Assembly: GCA_031628995.1 (NCBI GenBank)
Contig: JAVLUO010000002.1
Span: 233,431-297,430, forward strand
Length of the DNA stretch: 64,000 nucleotides
Direction: 5' to 3'
From: Bacillota bacterium LX-D
Lineage (GTDB): Bacteria; Bacillota; DUOV01; Zhaonellaceae
Below, piece by piece: positions 28,091 through 35,700 of the stretch (position 1 is the stretch's first letter; every line of letters begins with the position of its first letter). Both the position numbers and the translations under genes were made by a program. The notes beneath the pieces are model-generated. The model worked only from the letters and a program-made list of their open reading frames with translations. It had not been told where the DNA came from and searched no databases.

Positions 28091-28701
28091 TGACTGGGGA
28101 AGGGGAAAAACAAAAGATTAACCCTCTAACTTATCTTGTAATGCTCATGGTATTATTAGGGGTTGTGCTGGCCATTGTAACTTTTTATACCAAGCAAGAT
28201 GTGGTTGCCAGAGTTAATGGGGAAGATATAACTAAGGAAGAGTTGTATAATTATCTTGTAAAAGAAAGTGGACAGGATGCATTGAATACTTTAATAGCCG
28301 AAAAAATTACTGAGCAGGAGGCTAATAAACAAAACATTAAGATTACGGACCAAGATATAGAAAAGGAAATGCAAAAAATATATAAAAGCTATGGAGGACA
28401 AGCAACATTTGAACAATTTGCTGCTTCAAATGGTTACTCCATGGAAGATGTAAAAAAAGACTTAGTCATGAGTCTAAAGTTGCAAAAGCTTCTTGGACCG
28501 CAAATTAAAATAACTGAAGCAGAAATGAAAAGTTATTTTGCCAAAAACAAAGACAGTTTCCCTAAAAATGCAAATTATGCAGATAGCAAGGCTGAAATTA
28601 AAGAGGCTTTGTTTAATGAAAAAATACAAACGGAATATTATACTTGGCTGCAAAAAAAATACCAAGAATCTAAGGTTGAGAATTTCCTTGAAAAAAAATA
28701 A
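28090..28701 (+). CDS. membrane-anchored SurA-N/foldase-like chaperone
   Basis: A single membrane segment (about residues 14-35) is followed by VVARVNGEDITKEELYNYL, the usual start of SurA-N-type chaperone domains in PrsA and SurA relatives. A helical domain runs to about residue 170. The parvulin prolyl isomerase domain normally inserted here is absent; the sequence passes directly from EAEMKSYFAKNKDSFP to the C-terminal helix. There is no lipobox. The ATG overlaps the stop of the preceding gene, so it is coupled to ileS and the GcvH-like gene. An extracytoplasmic folding role is inferred. Confidence 0.7.
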   Translation: MTGEGEKQKINPLTYLVMLMVLLGVVLAIVTFYTKQDVVARVNGEDITKEELYNYLVKESGQDALNTLIAEKITEQEANKQNIKITDQDIEKEMQKIYKSYGGQATFEQFAASNGYSMEDVKKDLVMSLKLQKLLGPQIKITEAEMKSYFAKNKDSFPKNANYADSKAEIKEALFNEKIQTEYYTWLQKKYQESKVENFLEKK

Positions 28702-28729
28702 CTTTATACAAGCTAATTTGCTCTAAAAA

Positions 28730-28790
28730 TTAAACCCTTAAAGTAGAGATGATAATAATTTTTTATCTACATTAAGGGTTTAAAATTTTT
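28730..28790. terminator. bidirectional terminator between convergent genes
   Basis: TTAAACCCTTAA at 28730-28741 pairs perfectly with TTAAGGGTTTAA at 28772-28783, extended by GTAGA/TCTAC, and is followed by a T run. The last codons of the reverse-strand DUF3793 gene lie inside this hairpin. Confidence 0.8.
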
Positions 28791-29293
28791 TTAAACAACT
28801 CTCTGGCTGCCACAAATTTTTGGTACTGTAATTGGGATAGTTTTTCGTTTCCGTAGTAACGCCAACCTTTAGTACCTACTAACTTCAGTGGATATTTGCC
28901 CATATAGCCATAAACATCTTTAAGAGGGTAACCAAGGAAAACTCCGATTTCATGAGGAAATACACCAGAGCGCAGCTTCCAGGTGAGAATGTCTACATAT
29001 TTTTCTAGGTTAAATACCTGTGGATAGCCTAGCTGTTGTAAAAAGCGAAGGTTATATTTTTTTTTCAAAATCATTTCTAAGGACTGTCGATGATAAAAGA
29101 GCATCTGCATCCTTGGCAGCTTTTTTAATAACCTAATTTCCTTATATTCCAAATAAGGGTATTGGGTTATTTTTTTTTTAGTTAAATCTAAATTATTGAT
29201 TTCAATATTTAAAAGCTCACTTGGTTTTACGCCAATTATTGTAGCTCCGATTTTAACTAAAAATTCAGTTAAGTCATTATTTTGGCTATACAT
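28772..29293 (-). CDS. DUF3793 family protein
   Basis: The protein is recognised by the C-terminal motif ILTWKLRSGVFPHEIGVFLG, followed by YPLKDVYGYMG, which defines DUF3793 proteins of anaerobic Firmicutes. The N-terminal part (FLVKIGATIIGVKPSELLNI) is also in keeping. At 173 residues it is the normal size. No catalytic residues are known. It stands alone on the reverse strand between the ileS group and the DUF5665 gene. Confidence 0.8.
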   Translation of the reverse strand: MYSQNNDLTEFLVKIGATIIGVKPSELLNIEINNLDLTKKKITQYPYLEYKEIRLLKKLPRMQMLFYHRQSLEMILKKKYNLRFLQQLGYPQVFNLEKYVDILTWKLRSGVFPHEIGVFLGYPLKDVYGYMGKYPLKLVGTKGWRYYGNEKLSQLQYQKFVAARELFKKILNP

Positions 29294-29449
29294 AAGTTGG
29301 CTCCTTTAATTTAGACCATTATTTCTTGGTGCATTACTTTCGTTCTACTAACTATGATAACCTTTAAAGGTTTATTTATGAGCATTATTTATTTTTTGTT
29401 ACTCTGCTGCTTTTTTGGGTACATTAAGGTAATAATATGAGGTGAAAAA

Positions 29450-29746
29450 ATGCTGAAGCAAAAAAAATCGACTAACTTAGTTGCTTTACAAAGTAAAACC
29501 AATGAACTTATAAAGCGGATGGAGAAGCTAAATTTAGCCGAATATGTTGAAATGCTGAGGGATCCCAAAAGGCTCCTTTGGACTAATTTTTTGGCGGGAG
29601 CTGCTCGGGGAATAGGTATGGCAGTAGGTTTTACACTTTTGGGTGCTTTAGTAATTTACCTTTTACAACGTGTTGTTTTATTAAATTTGCCTGGCATAAG
29701 CAATTTTTTAGCAGATATTATTCGGATGGTACAAGAGCAAAGTTGA
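29450..29746 (+). CDS. DUF5665 family membrane protein
   Basis: This 98-residue protein has a basic N-terminal helix, the motif LNLAEYVEMLRDPKRLLWTN and one long hydrophobic segment (GIGMAVGFTLLGALVIYLL). The arrangement matches DUF5665, a small membrane family of spore-forming Firmicutes with no known function. TGAGGTG precedes the ATG. It is 12 bases upstream of the TraR-like gene and likely cotranscribed with it. Confidence 0.75.
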   Translation: MLKQKKSTNLVALQSKTNELIKRMEKLNLAEYVEMLRDPKRLLWTNFLAGAARGIGMAVGFTLLGALVIYLLQRVVLLNLPGISNFLADIIRMVQEQS

Positions 29747-29758
29747 TGGGAGGATATT

Positions 29759-30439
29759 ATGGATAAAAATAAATTAGAGATATACAAGCAGAGATTGGAA
29801 AAAATGCAAAAAGAAAATGAGGAACTAATTAATAATATGGATGAAAGGGGACTAGATCTGCCTTTGCAGGATAGTATCAGCGAACTATCATCTTATGATA
29901 ATCATCCTGCTGATTTAGGCTCAGAAGTCTTTGAAAAAAGTAAGGATTTAGCTTTACGGGAGAATACATTAATTCAACTTCAAAAGATTAAGGATGCGCT
30001 GCAAAAAATTAACGAGGGCACCTATGGCAGGTGCAGTCAATGCGGCCAGGAAATACCTGAAGACAGGCTAGAAGCTATACCAGAATCTACTTTATGTCTA
30101 AAGTGCCGCAAGGATTATGAGGGCGAGGGAGATAGACATCCTAGGCCTCTTGAGGAGGATGTTGTTGTACCACCTTTCGGAGGGCGCACCCATGACCAAT
30201 CAGAACGTGAACTTGGAGATGCAGAAGATGATAATGCGTATGATGGAGAAGACGCCTGGCAAGAAGTAGCTCGTTATGGTTCTTCCGATACACTTTCCGA
30301 TAATCCTAATACCAGTAACTATCCAGATATTTATCCCGATAGTGATGAAGATATTGGATTTACAGAAGATGTGGATCATATTCCTTATGAAAAAGGTAAA
30401 GACGGCGTTATTTATGAAGACTATGGCAGGCAGGATTAA
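29759..30439 (+). CDS. TraR/DksA-type zinc-finger protein (YteA/YlyA family)
   Basis: The N-terminal half is a coiled coil. A four-cysteine zinc finger follows, CSQCGQEI and later CLKC, near residues 92-119. The C-terminal half is long, acidic and probably disordered (rich in Asp, Glu, Ser), with FGGRTHDQSE at its start. The 226-residue length fits the yteA family of Firmicutes. B. subtilis has the related ylyA at the same place between ileS and lspA, where it acts on RNA polymerase in sporulation. A terminator overlaps the stop codon. Confidence 0.85.
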   Translation: MDKNKLEIYKQRLEKMQKENEELINNMDERGLDLPLQDSISELSSYDNHPADLGSEVFEKSKDLALRENTLIQLQKIKDALQKINEGTYGRCSQCGQEIPEDRLEAIPESTLCLKCRKDYEGEGDRHPRPLEEDVVVPPFGGRTHDQSERELGDAEDDNAYDGEDAWQEVARYGSSDTLSDNPNTSNYPDIYPDSDEDIGFTEDVDHIPYEKGKDGVIYEDYGRQD

Positions 30440-30475
30440 AACAAGAGGCAGGTTAACCTGCCTCTTGTTTTAAAT
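30438..30475. terminator. bidirectional terminator
   Basis: AAACAAGAGGCAGG and CCTGCCTCTTGTTT form a perfect 14-pair stem around TTAA, with T runs on both strands. It can end the TraR-like gene and the small reverse-strand gene that converges on it. Confidence 0.92.
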
Positions 30476-30492
30476 AAAATAAAGGGAGGATA

Positions 30493-30594
30493 TTAAGTGC
30501 GCATTTTGCGAACTTTCTTCGCCAGCCTACTTCCAAGCATAGCGAGAGGATAAGCTAAAACTAAAAGCCACTTCATATTTTTATTATTAATCAT
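30493..30594 (-). CDS. 33-residue membrane peptide
   Basis: The frame reads MINNKNMKWLLVLAYPLAML, then a strongly basic tail (SRLAKKVRKMRT). AAGGGGGG lies seven bases before the ATG on the reverse strand, and the bidirectional terminator follows the stop. A short hydrophobic helix with a positive tail suggests a single-pass membrane peptide. I do not recognise a family. It lies between the TraR-like gene and lspA. Confidence 0.65.
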   Translation of the reverse strand: MINNKNMKWLLVLAYPLAMLGSRLAKKVRKMRT

Positions 30595-30722
30595 AATAAT
30601 GCCCCCCTTCTTCAAATTTAGTTTTTCCTAAAATCCAAAAACTATTTATCCGCTGCCACGTTGAGGCAAAGAATAGAATGTGCTAAAATTAACAAGATTA
30701 AGAGAGCCAGGAGGGGAGATTT

Positions 30723-31172
30723 TTGTTGCTGTTTTGGATTGCAGGGGTAATTTTAGCCCTAGACCAAATAACAAAATATATTGTTATTAGAAATATGCTG
30801 CCTGGACAGTCAATACCTGTATTTCCCGGTATTTTTCATCTCACTTTTGTGGAAAACCCAGGTGGAGCTTTTAGTTTATTTGCCAATCAAACTGCTTCTT
30901 TTGTTGTCCTAGGCACAATTATTACTGCTCTGATTATTTTTGTTTATTTTCGCTTAAAACCTGAGCAAAAGCTTTTTAAGGCAGCTTTAGCTTTGGAAGT
31001 TGGAGGTGCCCTAGGCAATTTAATAGATCGGGTTAGGACAGGATATGTTACTGATTTTTTTGATTTTCGGATTTGGCCGGTATTTAATATAGCTGACATG
31101 GCCATAGTTTTAGGTGTAATTATTTTATGCTGGGAACTACTACGCAGGCCTGAGGAAAAAGACACTGTTTAA
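30723..31172 (+). CDS. lspA: lipoprotein signal peptidase
   Basis: LspA removes signal peptides from prolipoproteins in the membrane. Four membrane segments are evident. The catalytic aspartates lie in GNLIDRVRTGYVTDFFDF and VFNIADMAIVLG; the N-terminal motif DQITKY and the FVENPGGAFSLF segment are also conserved. The 149 residues are normal. The TTG start has AGGAGGGGAG upstream. rluD follows closely, as in most Firmicutes. Confidence 0.97.
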   Translation: MLLFWIAGVILALDQITKYIVIRNMLPGQSIPVFPGIFHLTFVENPGGAFSLFANQTASFVVLGTIITALIIFVYFRLKPEQKLFKAALALEVGGALGNLIDRVRTGYVTDFFDFRIWPVFNIADMAIVLGVIILCWELLRRPEEKDTV

Positions 31173-31184
31173 AAGGTGAGTGAC

Positions 31185-32111
31185 ATGGAAATAGTCAAAT
31201 TTTTGGCGACAGACTTAGAACAGGGAAGACGCTTAGATCATTATTTAGCTGAAAACATAGCTGATTTATCCCGCTCTAGAATCCAAAGTTTAATTGCAGA
31301 AGGACAAGTTAAAGTTAATGAGCAGATTGTTAAAGCAAATTATAAGCTTAGAGTAGGGGACCATATAACTTTAAAGATACCTGACCCCCAAATTCTAAAA
31401 GTTGTTCCGGAAAATATCCCGCTAGATATTCTCTACGAAGATGATGATGTTGTGGTAGTTAATAAATCTCAGGGAATGGTTGTTCATCCTGCCCCAGGTA
31501 ACTACTCGGGAACACTGGTTAATGCTTTGCTTTACCATTGCAAAAATTTATCGGGAATAAATGGAATACTGCGTCCTGGTATTGTCCATCGCATTGACAA
31601 AGATACTTCCGGTGTGTTGGTAGTTGCAAAAAACGATTCTGCCCATCAAAATTTAGCTGTCCAAATTAAAGATCATACTGTCCGGAGGATTTATTTGGCT
31701 ATTGTTCATGGAGTAATTAAAGAACAAACTGGAATGATTGATGCTCCCATAGGCAGAGATCCTGCAGACAGGAAGAAAATAACTGTAATTTCTAGAAACA
31801 GCAAGGACGCTATAACAACTTATGAAGTTCTAGAAAGGTTTGCAGATTTTACATTTTTGCAATTAAAACTGAAAACAGGGAGAACACATCAAATTAGGGT
31901 ACATATGTCTTATGTAAAACATCCTGTTCTAGGCGACCCTCTTTATGGACCACAGCAGAATAAACTGAAAGTTAGTTTAAAGGGCCAAGCGCTACATGCA
32001 GCAAAACTAGGCTTCATCCATCCTAGTACCAATGAATACATGGAATTTTCTGCACCATTACCTGTATATTTTGCTGATATTTTGACTAGACTGCGTGAGG
32101 AGAAGAATTAA
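31185..32111 (+). CDS. rluD: RluA family pseudouridine synthase (RluD-like)
   Basis: The protein modifies uridines in 23S rRNA. An N-terminal S4 domain (RLDHYLAENIADLSRSRIQ) precedes the catalytic domain, with the catalytic aspartate in IVHRIDKDTSGVLVVAK and the substrate segment GRTHQIRVHM. The start is ATG 31185, with AGGTGA upstream; GTG 31176 overlaps that site. The 308 residues are standard. It matches ylyB in the B. subtilis order lspA-ylyB-pyrR. Confidence 0.93.
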   Translation: MEIVKFLATDLEQGRRLDHYLAENIADLSRSRIQSLIAEGQVKVNEQIVKANYKLRVGDHITLKIPDPQILKVVPENIPLDILYEDDDVVVVNKSQGMVVHPAPGNYSGTLVNALLYHCKNLSGINGILRPGIVHRIDKDTSGVLVVAKNDSAHQNLAVQIKDHTVRRIYLAIVHGVIKEQTGMIDAPIGRDPADRKKITVISRNSKDAITTYEVLERFADFTFLQLKLKTGRTHQIRVHMSYVKHPVLGDPLYGPQQNKLKVSLKGQALHAAKLGFIHPSTNEYMEFSAPLPVYFADILTRLREEKN

Positions 32112-32114
32112 AAA

Positions 32115-32777
32115 ATGAGCATTAAAGTATTGCCAAAAAATTTTTCCAAAGGAATAGGATATGACTTACAAGTAGCAAATGAAGATGCCACTGTCCAAGA
32201 TTATTTAGATGCAATTAACCAATATATTCTTGAAGGCAATTTTACACGGTTGCGTCAGCAAGTAAAACAGTGCGAGGGCTGTGAGGGTTGTTGTGCTGAG
32301 AGAATTCCGCTGACTATAATCGATTTGTATAATTTACAAAAAGCTTTAGAGCTTGGCCAAGGGGAATTACCCATGGATAAGATTATCAGTAAATACACTT
32401 ATGTCCAAGCCGAGGGGCCGGTTGTAGACATTGCACTGGGACAAAACAGTGCTGGAAATTGTTTGTTTTTAGATCCTAAAGAAAAAAGATGCACCATTTA
32501 TGGCAATAGGCCTTTAGTATGCCAAACTTATATTTGTGCTCCTGCAAGTCCGAGAGCTCAAAAGCTTCGGGAAAAAATAGTAAATATGGGCGAAGATCAG
32601 TTGGTGAAATGGTGTCTGGAAAATATTCCCCAAGACAGATTGTTTCATGAAGCCTGGGAACCAAGGGTGAGGATAGAGGATTGGGAAAATACACCTTTTG
32701 CAGATAAAAAGAATTACTCTGAAGTTCCTTTGAAAAATATATGCCCACCAAAATTCTGGCAGGCATTAAAGGGTTAA
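32115..32777 (+). CDS. YkgJ family cysteine cluster protein
   Basis: The N-terminal third carries QCEGCEGCCAERIPLT, and later CLFLDPKEKRCTIYGNRPLVC and ICAPAS follow, which together form the CxxCxxxCC-type metal-chelating pattern of the YkgJ family. The bound metal is probably zinc or iron. The 220 residues include a longer C-terminal part than minimal members. It begins three bases after rluD. Its stop overlaps the stop of the convergent membrane gene by four bases. Confidence 0.8.
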   Translation: MSIKVLPKNFSKGIGYDLQVANEDATVQDYLDAINQYILEGNFTRLRQQVKQCEGCEGCCAERIPLTIIDLYNLQKALELGQGELPMDKIISKYTYVQAEGPVVDIALGQNSAGNCLFLDPKEKRCTIYGNRPLVCQTYICAPASPRAQKLREKIVNMGEDQLVKWCLENIPQDRLFHEAWEPRVRIEDWENTPFADKKNYSEVPLKNICPPKFWQALKG

Positions 32778-33133
32778 CGCTCTTTTGTAGGTTGTTGGCG
32801 CATACGCCAGGCCAGAATTGCTCCTAGAATACTATAGATTATAACCATTATGTAATCTAAAGCAATATAGTTCCATTTTGGAAAAGGTTGGCTGTATGCG
32901 TAAGCAAAAAGATAAGTGACTGTATTGAAAGCTAAAGTAGTTGCTAAAACGTTGGGTAAAGCATATTTTAAATTGGGTTTTTGGTAAGCAATTACCCAGG
33001 CAATACCAAAAAAAGTTAGAAAATTCATTGCTTGGTTAGATAAAAAACTTTGACCTCCTGCGGTCAAGGTCCCTGCAAAGTAAAATAAAATAAAAGTCAC
33101 ACCTTGATAAAAGAGAAACTGCCGAAAACTCAT
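32774..33133 (-). CDS. small polytopic membrane protein, unknown
   Basis: The 119-residue protein has about four hydrophobic segments (for example FLFYQGVTFILFYFAGTLTA and YIMVIIYSILGAILAW). ATG 33133 is chosen because GGAAGGAG lies seven bases upstream on the reverse strand; the longer frame to 33160 includes that site. No family is recognised. It is followed on the same strand, upstream, by the MinD-like ATPase gene. Confidence 0.65.
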   Translation of the reverse strand: MSFRQFLFYQGVTFILFYFAGTLTAGGQSFLSNQAMNFLTFFGIAWVIAYQKPNLKYALPNVLATTLAFNTVTYLFAYAYSQPFPKWNYIALDYIMVIIYSILGAILAWRMRQQPTKER

Positions 33134-33174
33134 TTTTTGACTCCTTCCTACCATAACCATAACATCATTTTAAC

Positions 33175-34278
33175 TTATTGAGCTAAGTTTTGTCTAATAA
33201 ACATCTTTTTAACATAGTCAAAAAATGATTTATTTAATGTTCCTTCTGCTACGGGTACAAGCTTTTGAGCTATGGCCTCAATGCACTGGGAGGAAGGAGC
33301 ATTAGGACTGTAGATTACATGGGAAGTATAATGCTTAATGGCACGAATTACTGCCTTGTCCTCTAAAATGTAACCTAAATTATCGACTTTAATTGGCAAA
33401 AACTTGTCTATAACATGGAGAAGGTGCTGGGCTGCTTTTCTAGCTTCTCTCCGATTGTCAGCATGGTTAATAACAAGTTTAATAGGTAGATTTTGATCAT
33501 GTATGGATAGAACCTTGACTAAGGCATAAGCGTCTGTTAAGGCAGTAGGTTCAGGAGTAGTTATTAAAATAACTTCATCTGAGGCTAGGACAAAATTAAT
33601 TACATTATGACCTATTCCGGCACTGGTATCTATGATAATAACATCAGCCAGGTTTTCTATTTTTTGAAATTTGGCAATTAGTTTTAAAATCTGGGCATTG
33701 CTTAAATTAGCTAATGTTTTTGATCCCGAGTTTCCCGGTACTAAAAAAATTCCTTCTGGGCCTTCAACTATAATATCAAAAATATCCATTTCTAAGCTTA
33801 ATAGATGCTCTAGATTATAGCGAGACTTAATGTTAAACAGAATATTTGTATTTGCTGTACCTAAATCCGCATCAATAATAAAAGTGCGCAATCCTTTGCG
33901 AGCTAAGCTGATTGCTAAATTGACACAAAGATTCGTTTTACCTACTCCCCCTTTGCCGCTGGTCACAGAAATTACTCTTGGTCCTTTTAGTTTTAACCTA
34001 GAATTTGTATTTAATACTCGTGGCAAAAGGAGTACTAGGTGAGCATTTTTACCATGCTTTCTTTCGATAACTTCAGCTGTAAGGCAGGAGCCATCGGCGA
34101 TAATAATTGTTACTTTAGTTCCAATCCCAATAATAACGATTTTACCTGAATCATAGGGTTGGCTGATGGTTAAAAGGTTTCCTTCTAAAGCTAATATTTC
34201 TGTGGGATAAATTCCATTATAGAATTCTGACTGAGGTTTCAGTAAAATTTGTTCGCCTTTTTGAAAGTACTTTTCCAT
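33175..34278 (-). CDS. MinD/FlhG-like ATPase with N-terminal PilZN-like domain
   Basis: Residues from about 100 form a ParA/MinD ATPase: deviant Walker A VTSGKGGVGKT, IIDADLGTANTN and VIIIDTSAGIG. The final helix is basic and amphipathic (FFDYVKKMFIRQNLA), as in membrane-binding MinD relatives. The first 90 residues (KGEQILLKPQ, YPTEILALEGNLLTISQPYD, GTKVTIIIADG) look like the YcgR/PilZ N-terminal beta-domain found on flagellar brake proteins. No c-di-GMP-binding PilZ motif (RxxxR) is visible. No flagellar genes are adjacent. A role in positioning a surface structure is inferred. Confidence 0.75.
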   Translation of the reverse strand: MEKYFQKGEQILLKPQSEFYNGIYPTEILALEGNLLTISQPYDSGKIVIIGIGTKVTIIIADGSCLTAEVIERKHGKNAHLVLLLPRVLNTNSRLKLKGPRVISVTSGKGGVGKTNLCVNLAISLARKGLRTFIIDADLGTANTNILFNIKSRYNLEHLLSLEMDIFDIIVEGPEGIFLVPGNSGSKTLANLSNAQILKLIAKFQKIENLADVIIIDTSAGIGHNVINFVLASDEVILITTPEPTALTDAYALVKVLSIHDQNLPIKLVINHADNRREARKAAQHLLHVIDKFLPIKVDNLGYILEDKAVIRAIKHYTSHVIYSPNAPSSQCIEAIAQKLVPVAEGTLNKSFFDYVKKMFIRQNLAQ

Positions 34279-34537
34279 TTTTTCACCTTCTAAAAAACCT
34301 AAAAAACTAATTAATAAGAATATTCCACTATATACTATTTTTTCCTTTATTGTTAAAATGTTAAAAAATGAGCCTATTTGACAATGTTTTCTGTAAAATA
34401 ATTTTAATTTATGGAAAAGTTAAAGATTTAGGCGACGAAAACTAAGCTAAATTAGGGAATTGAGCAATTTTTGTCTGTTTTAATCAAACGATTTTTAGCT
34501 AAACACTATTTTCTTGGATAATTTGACATAATAGTGA

Positions 34538-35185
34538 TTAGATAATTCTCAGAATAGAAAGCACTATTAAAATAAGCCCTGGCAGCAAAGCAAACTGTTC
34601 ACCGATTTGTTGGATCCTACTTTGGCGGGCAGTTATATTACCTATGCCGATTAATATAAAATGGGTCAGGCCAAATAAAAAAGGTGTTGTAAAAGGATTA
34701 TAACCCATTAATGATAATGAGAAAGCTGCTATGGAAGCATCCATAGCTACTGCGAAACCTAGTAATAGTCCTTCAAAGAACTTAATATCGTTTTCATGGT
34801 CGATATCTGCTAGCAGCGGATTTTTGAGAATACTAATTAAATTACCCGCTGCCAAATGTTCAGTTATTCTTTTATGATGCTGTGGAGATTTTTCTTTATG
34901 CTGCTGCTTATGATTTTGCTTTTGTTTATAGCCTTGCTTTAAAATAAAAACTCCTAAAAAAAGCAAAAGTGCTGCACCAAAATATTGTGCTGATTGAAAA
35001 GTAATATACTTTTGTAGAGTATAGCCAATGAGCATTGTTAACATAGAACAAACGATGGGGCAGATGTTAATTGCTAACAATGAAACAAAAGGTATTTTGA
35101 TTTTTTTTAAGCCAAAGGCAAAGCCGCTCCAAAATCCGTCAATGCTTACTGCTATGGCTAATAAAACAACACTCCAAATATTCAT
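34538..35185 (-). CDS. ytaF: sporulation membrane protein YtaF (MntP-related)
   Basis: YtaF is a six-segment membrane protein related to manganese exporter MntP. The two family halves are visible: IAVSIDGFWSGFAFGLKKIK near the N-terminus and GLLLGFAVAMDASIAAFSLS later, each with the conserved aspartate. A His/Gln/Lys-rich cytoplasmic loop (KQKQNHKQQHKEK) lies between. ATG 35185 has GGGGTG six bases upstream. In spore formers the family is linked to sporulation, while its transport role is uncertain. Confidence 0.85.
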   Translation of the reverse strand: MNIWSVVLLAIAVSIDGFWSGFAFGLKKIKIPFVSLLAINICPIVCSMLTMLIGYTLQKYITFQSAQYFGAALLLFLGVFILKQGYKQKQNHKQQHKEKSPQHHKRITEHLAAGNLISILKNPLLADIDHENDIKFFEGLLLGFAVAMDASIAAFSLSLMGYNPFTTPFLFGLTHFILIGIGNITARQSRIQQIGEQFALLPGLILIVLSILRII

Positions 35186-35339
35186 TTTAATCACCCCGCT
35201 GCAAATTTCTATAACATACTATGAATGAGTAAATGGAGATGACATACGGAATTGCTGTTAAGTATTGCGTTAATTTATGGATATTAATTTTCTAAGTAAT
35301 TTGATTAAAAATCATAGAAATCATAGTAATAATAGTAAA

Positions 35340-35438
35340 AGCAGAGGGGAATTGTAATTAGTTAGCTTGGAAGGTTAATTTTACCTCCTGGATTATTTGG
35401 TTCCCGTCGTTACATAATACTTAGGAGGGTTTTTATTT
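35340..35438 (+). ncRNA. possible switch-like RNA leader, unassigned
   Basis: GGGGAA at 35346-35351 can pair with TTCCC at 35401-35405 to enclose a hairpin AGGTTAATTTTACCT. Alternatively ACCTCCT at 35382-35388 can pair with AGGAGGGT at 35423-35430, directly before TTTTTATTTT, a terminator-like form. The two folds share ACCTCCT and exclude each other. This resembles an attenuator before the 68-codon gene at 35455. No known riboswitch consensus was recognised. The rest of 35186-35340 is AT-rich with nothing clear. Confidence 0.4.
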
Positions 35439-35454
35439 TAGCAGACAGGAGCTG

Positions 35455-35661
35455 ATGTATGTGAGCGAAAAGGATCATGAAACTATTGAAGTTTGGAGAA
35501 AGGAAGCGGAGAACCTAGAAGACAGCCGTGAAGAAATGCGAGAAAAGTTTTTGCGAGAAGTTGGGCAAAGGACAGAGGGCATATCTGCAGATAGAGAAAA
35601 ATTTATTCATGGTTTATATACCGGAAGCCATAAAGTTTTACCGCCAAATAAAGAAAATTAA
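35455..35661 (+). CDS. small hypothetical protein (68 residues)
   Basis: The protein is charged and helical (VWRKEAENLEDSREEMREKF), likely a short coiled coil, and carries no recognisable motif. AGGAG lies close before ATG 35455; GTG 35461 is a possible alternative. It is framed by the switch-like leader upstream and a strong terminator at its stop, which supports it as a real single-gene unit. Confidence 0.6.
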   Translation: MYVSEKDHETIEVWRKEAENLEDSREEMREKFLREVGQRTEGISADREKFIHGLYTGSHKVLPPNKEN

Positions 35662-35700
35662 ATTAAAGGCAGGAATTAAATTCCTGCCTTTAATTAATAT
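35661..35700. terminator. bidirectional terminator
   Basis: AATTAAAGGCAGGAATT and its complement AATTCCTGCCTTTAATT form a near-perfect palindrome between the small forward gene and the convergent LTA-synthase-like gene. Confidence 0.85.
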
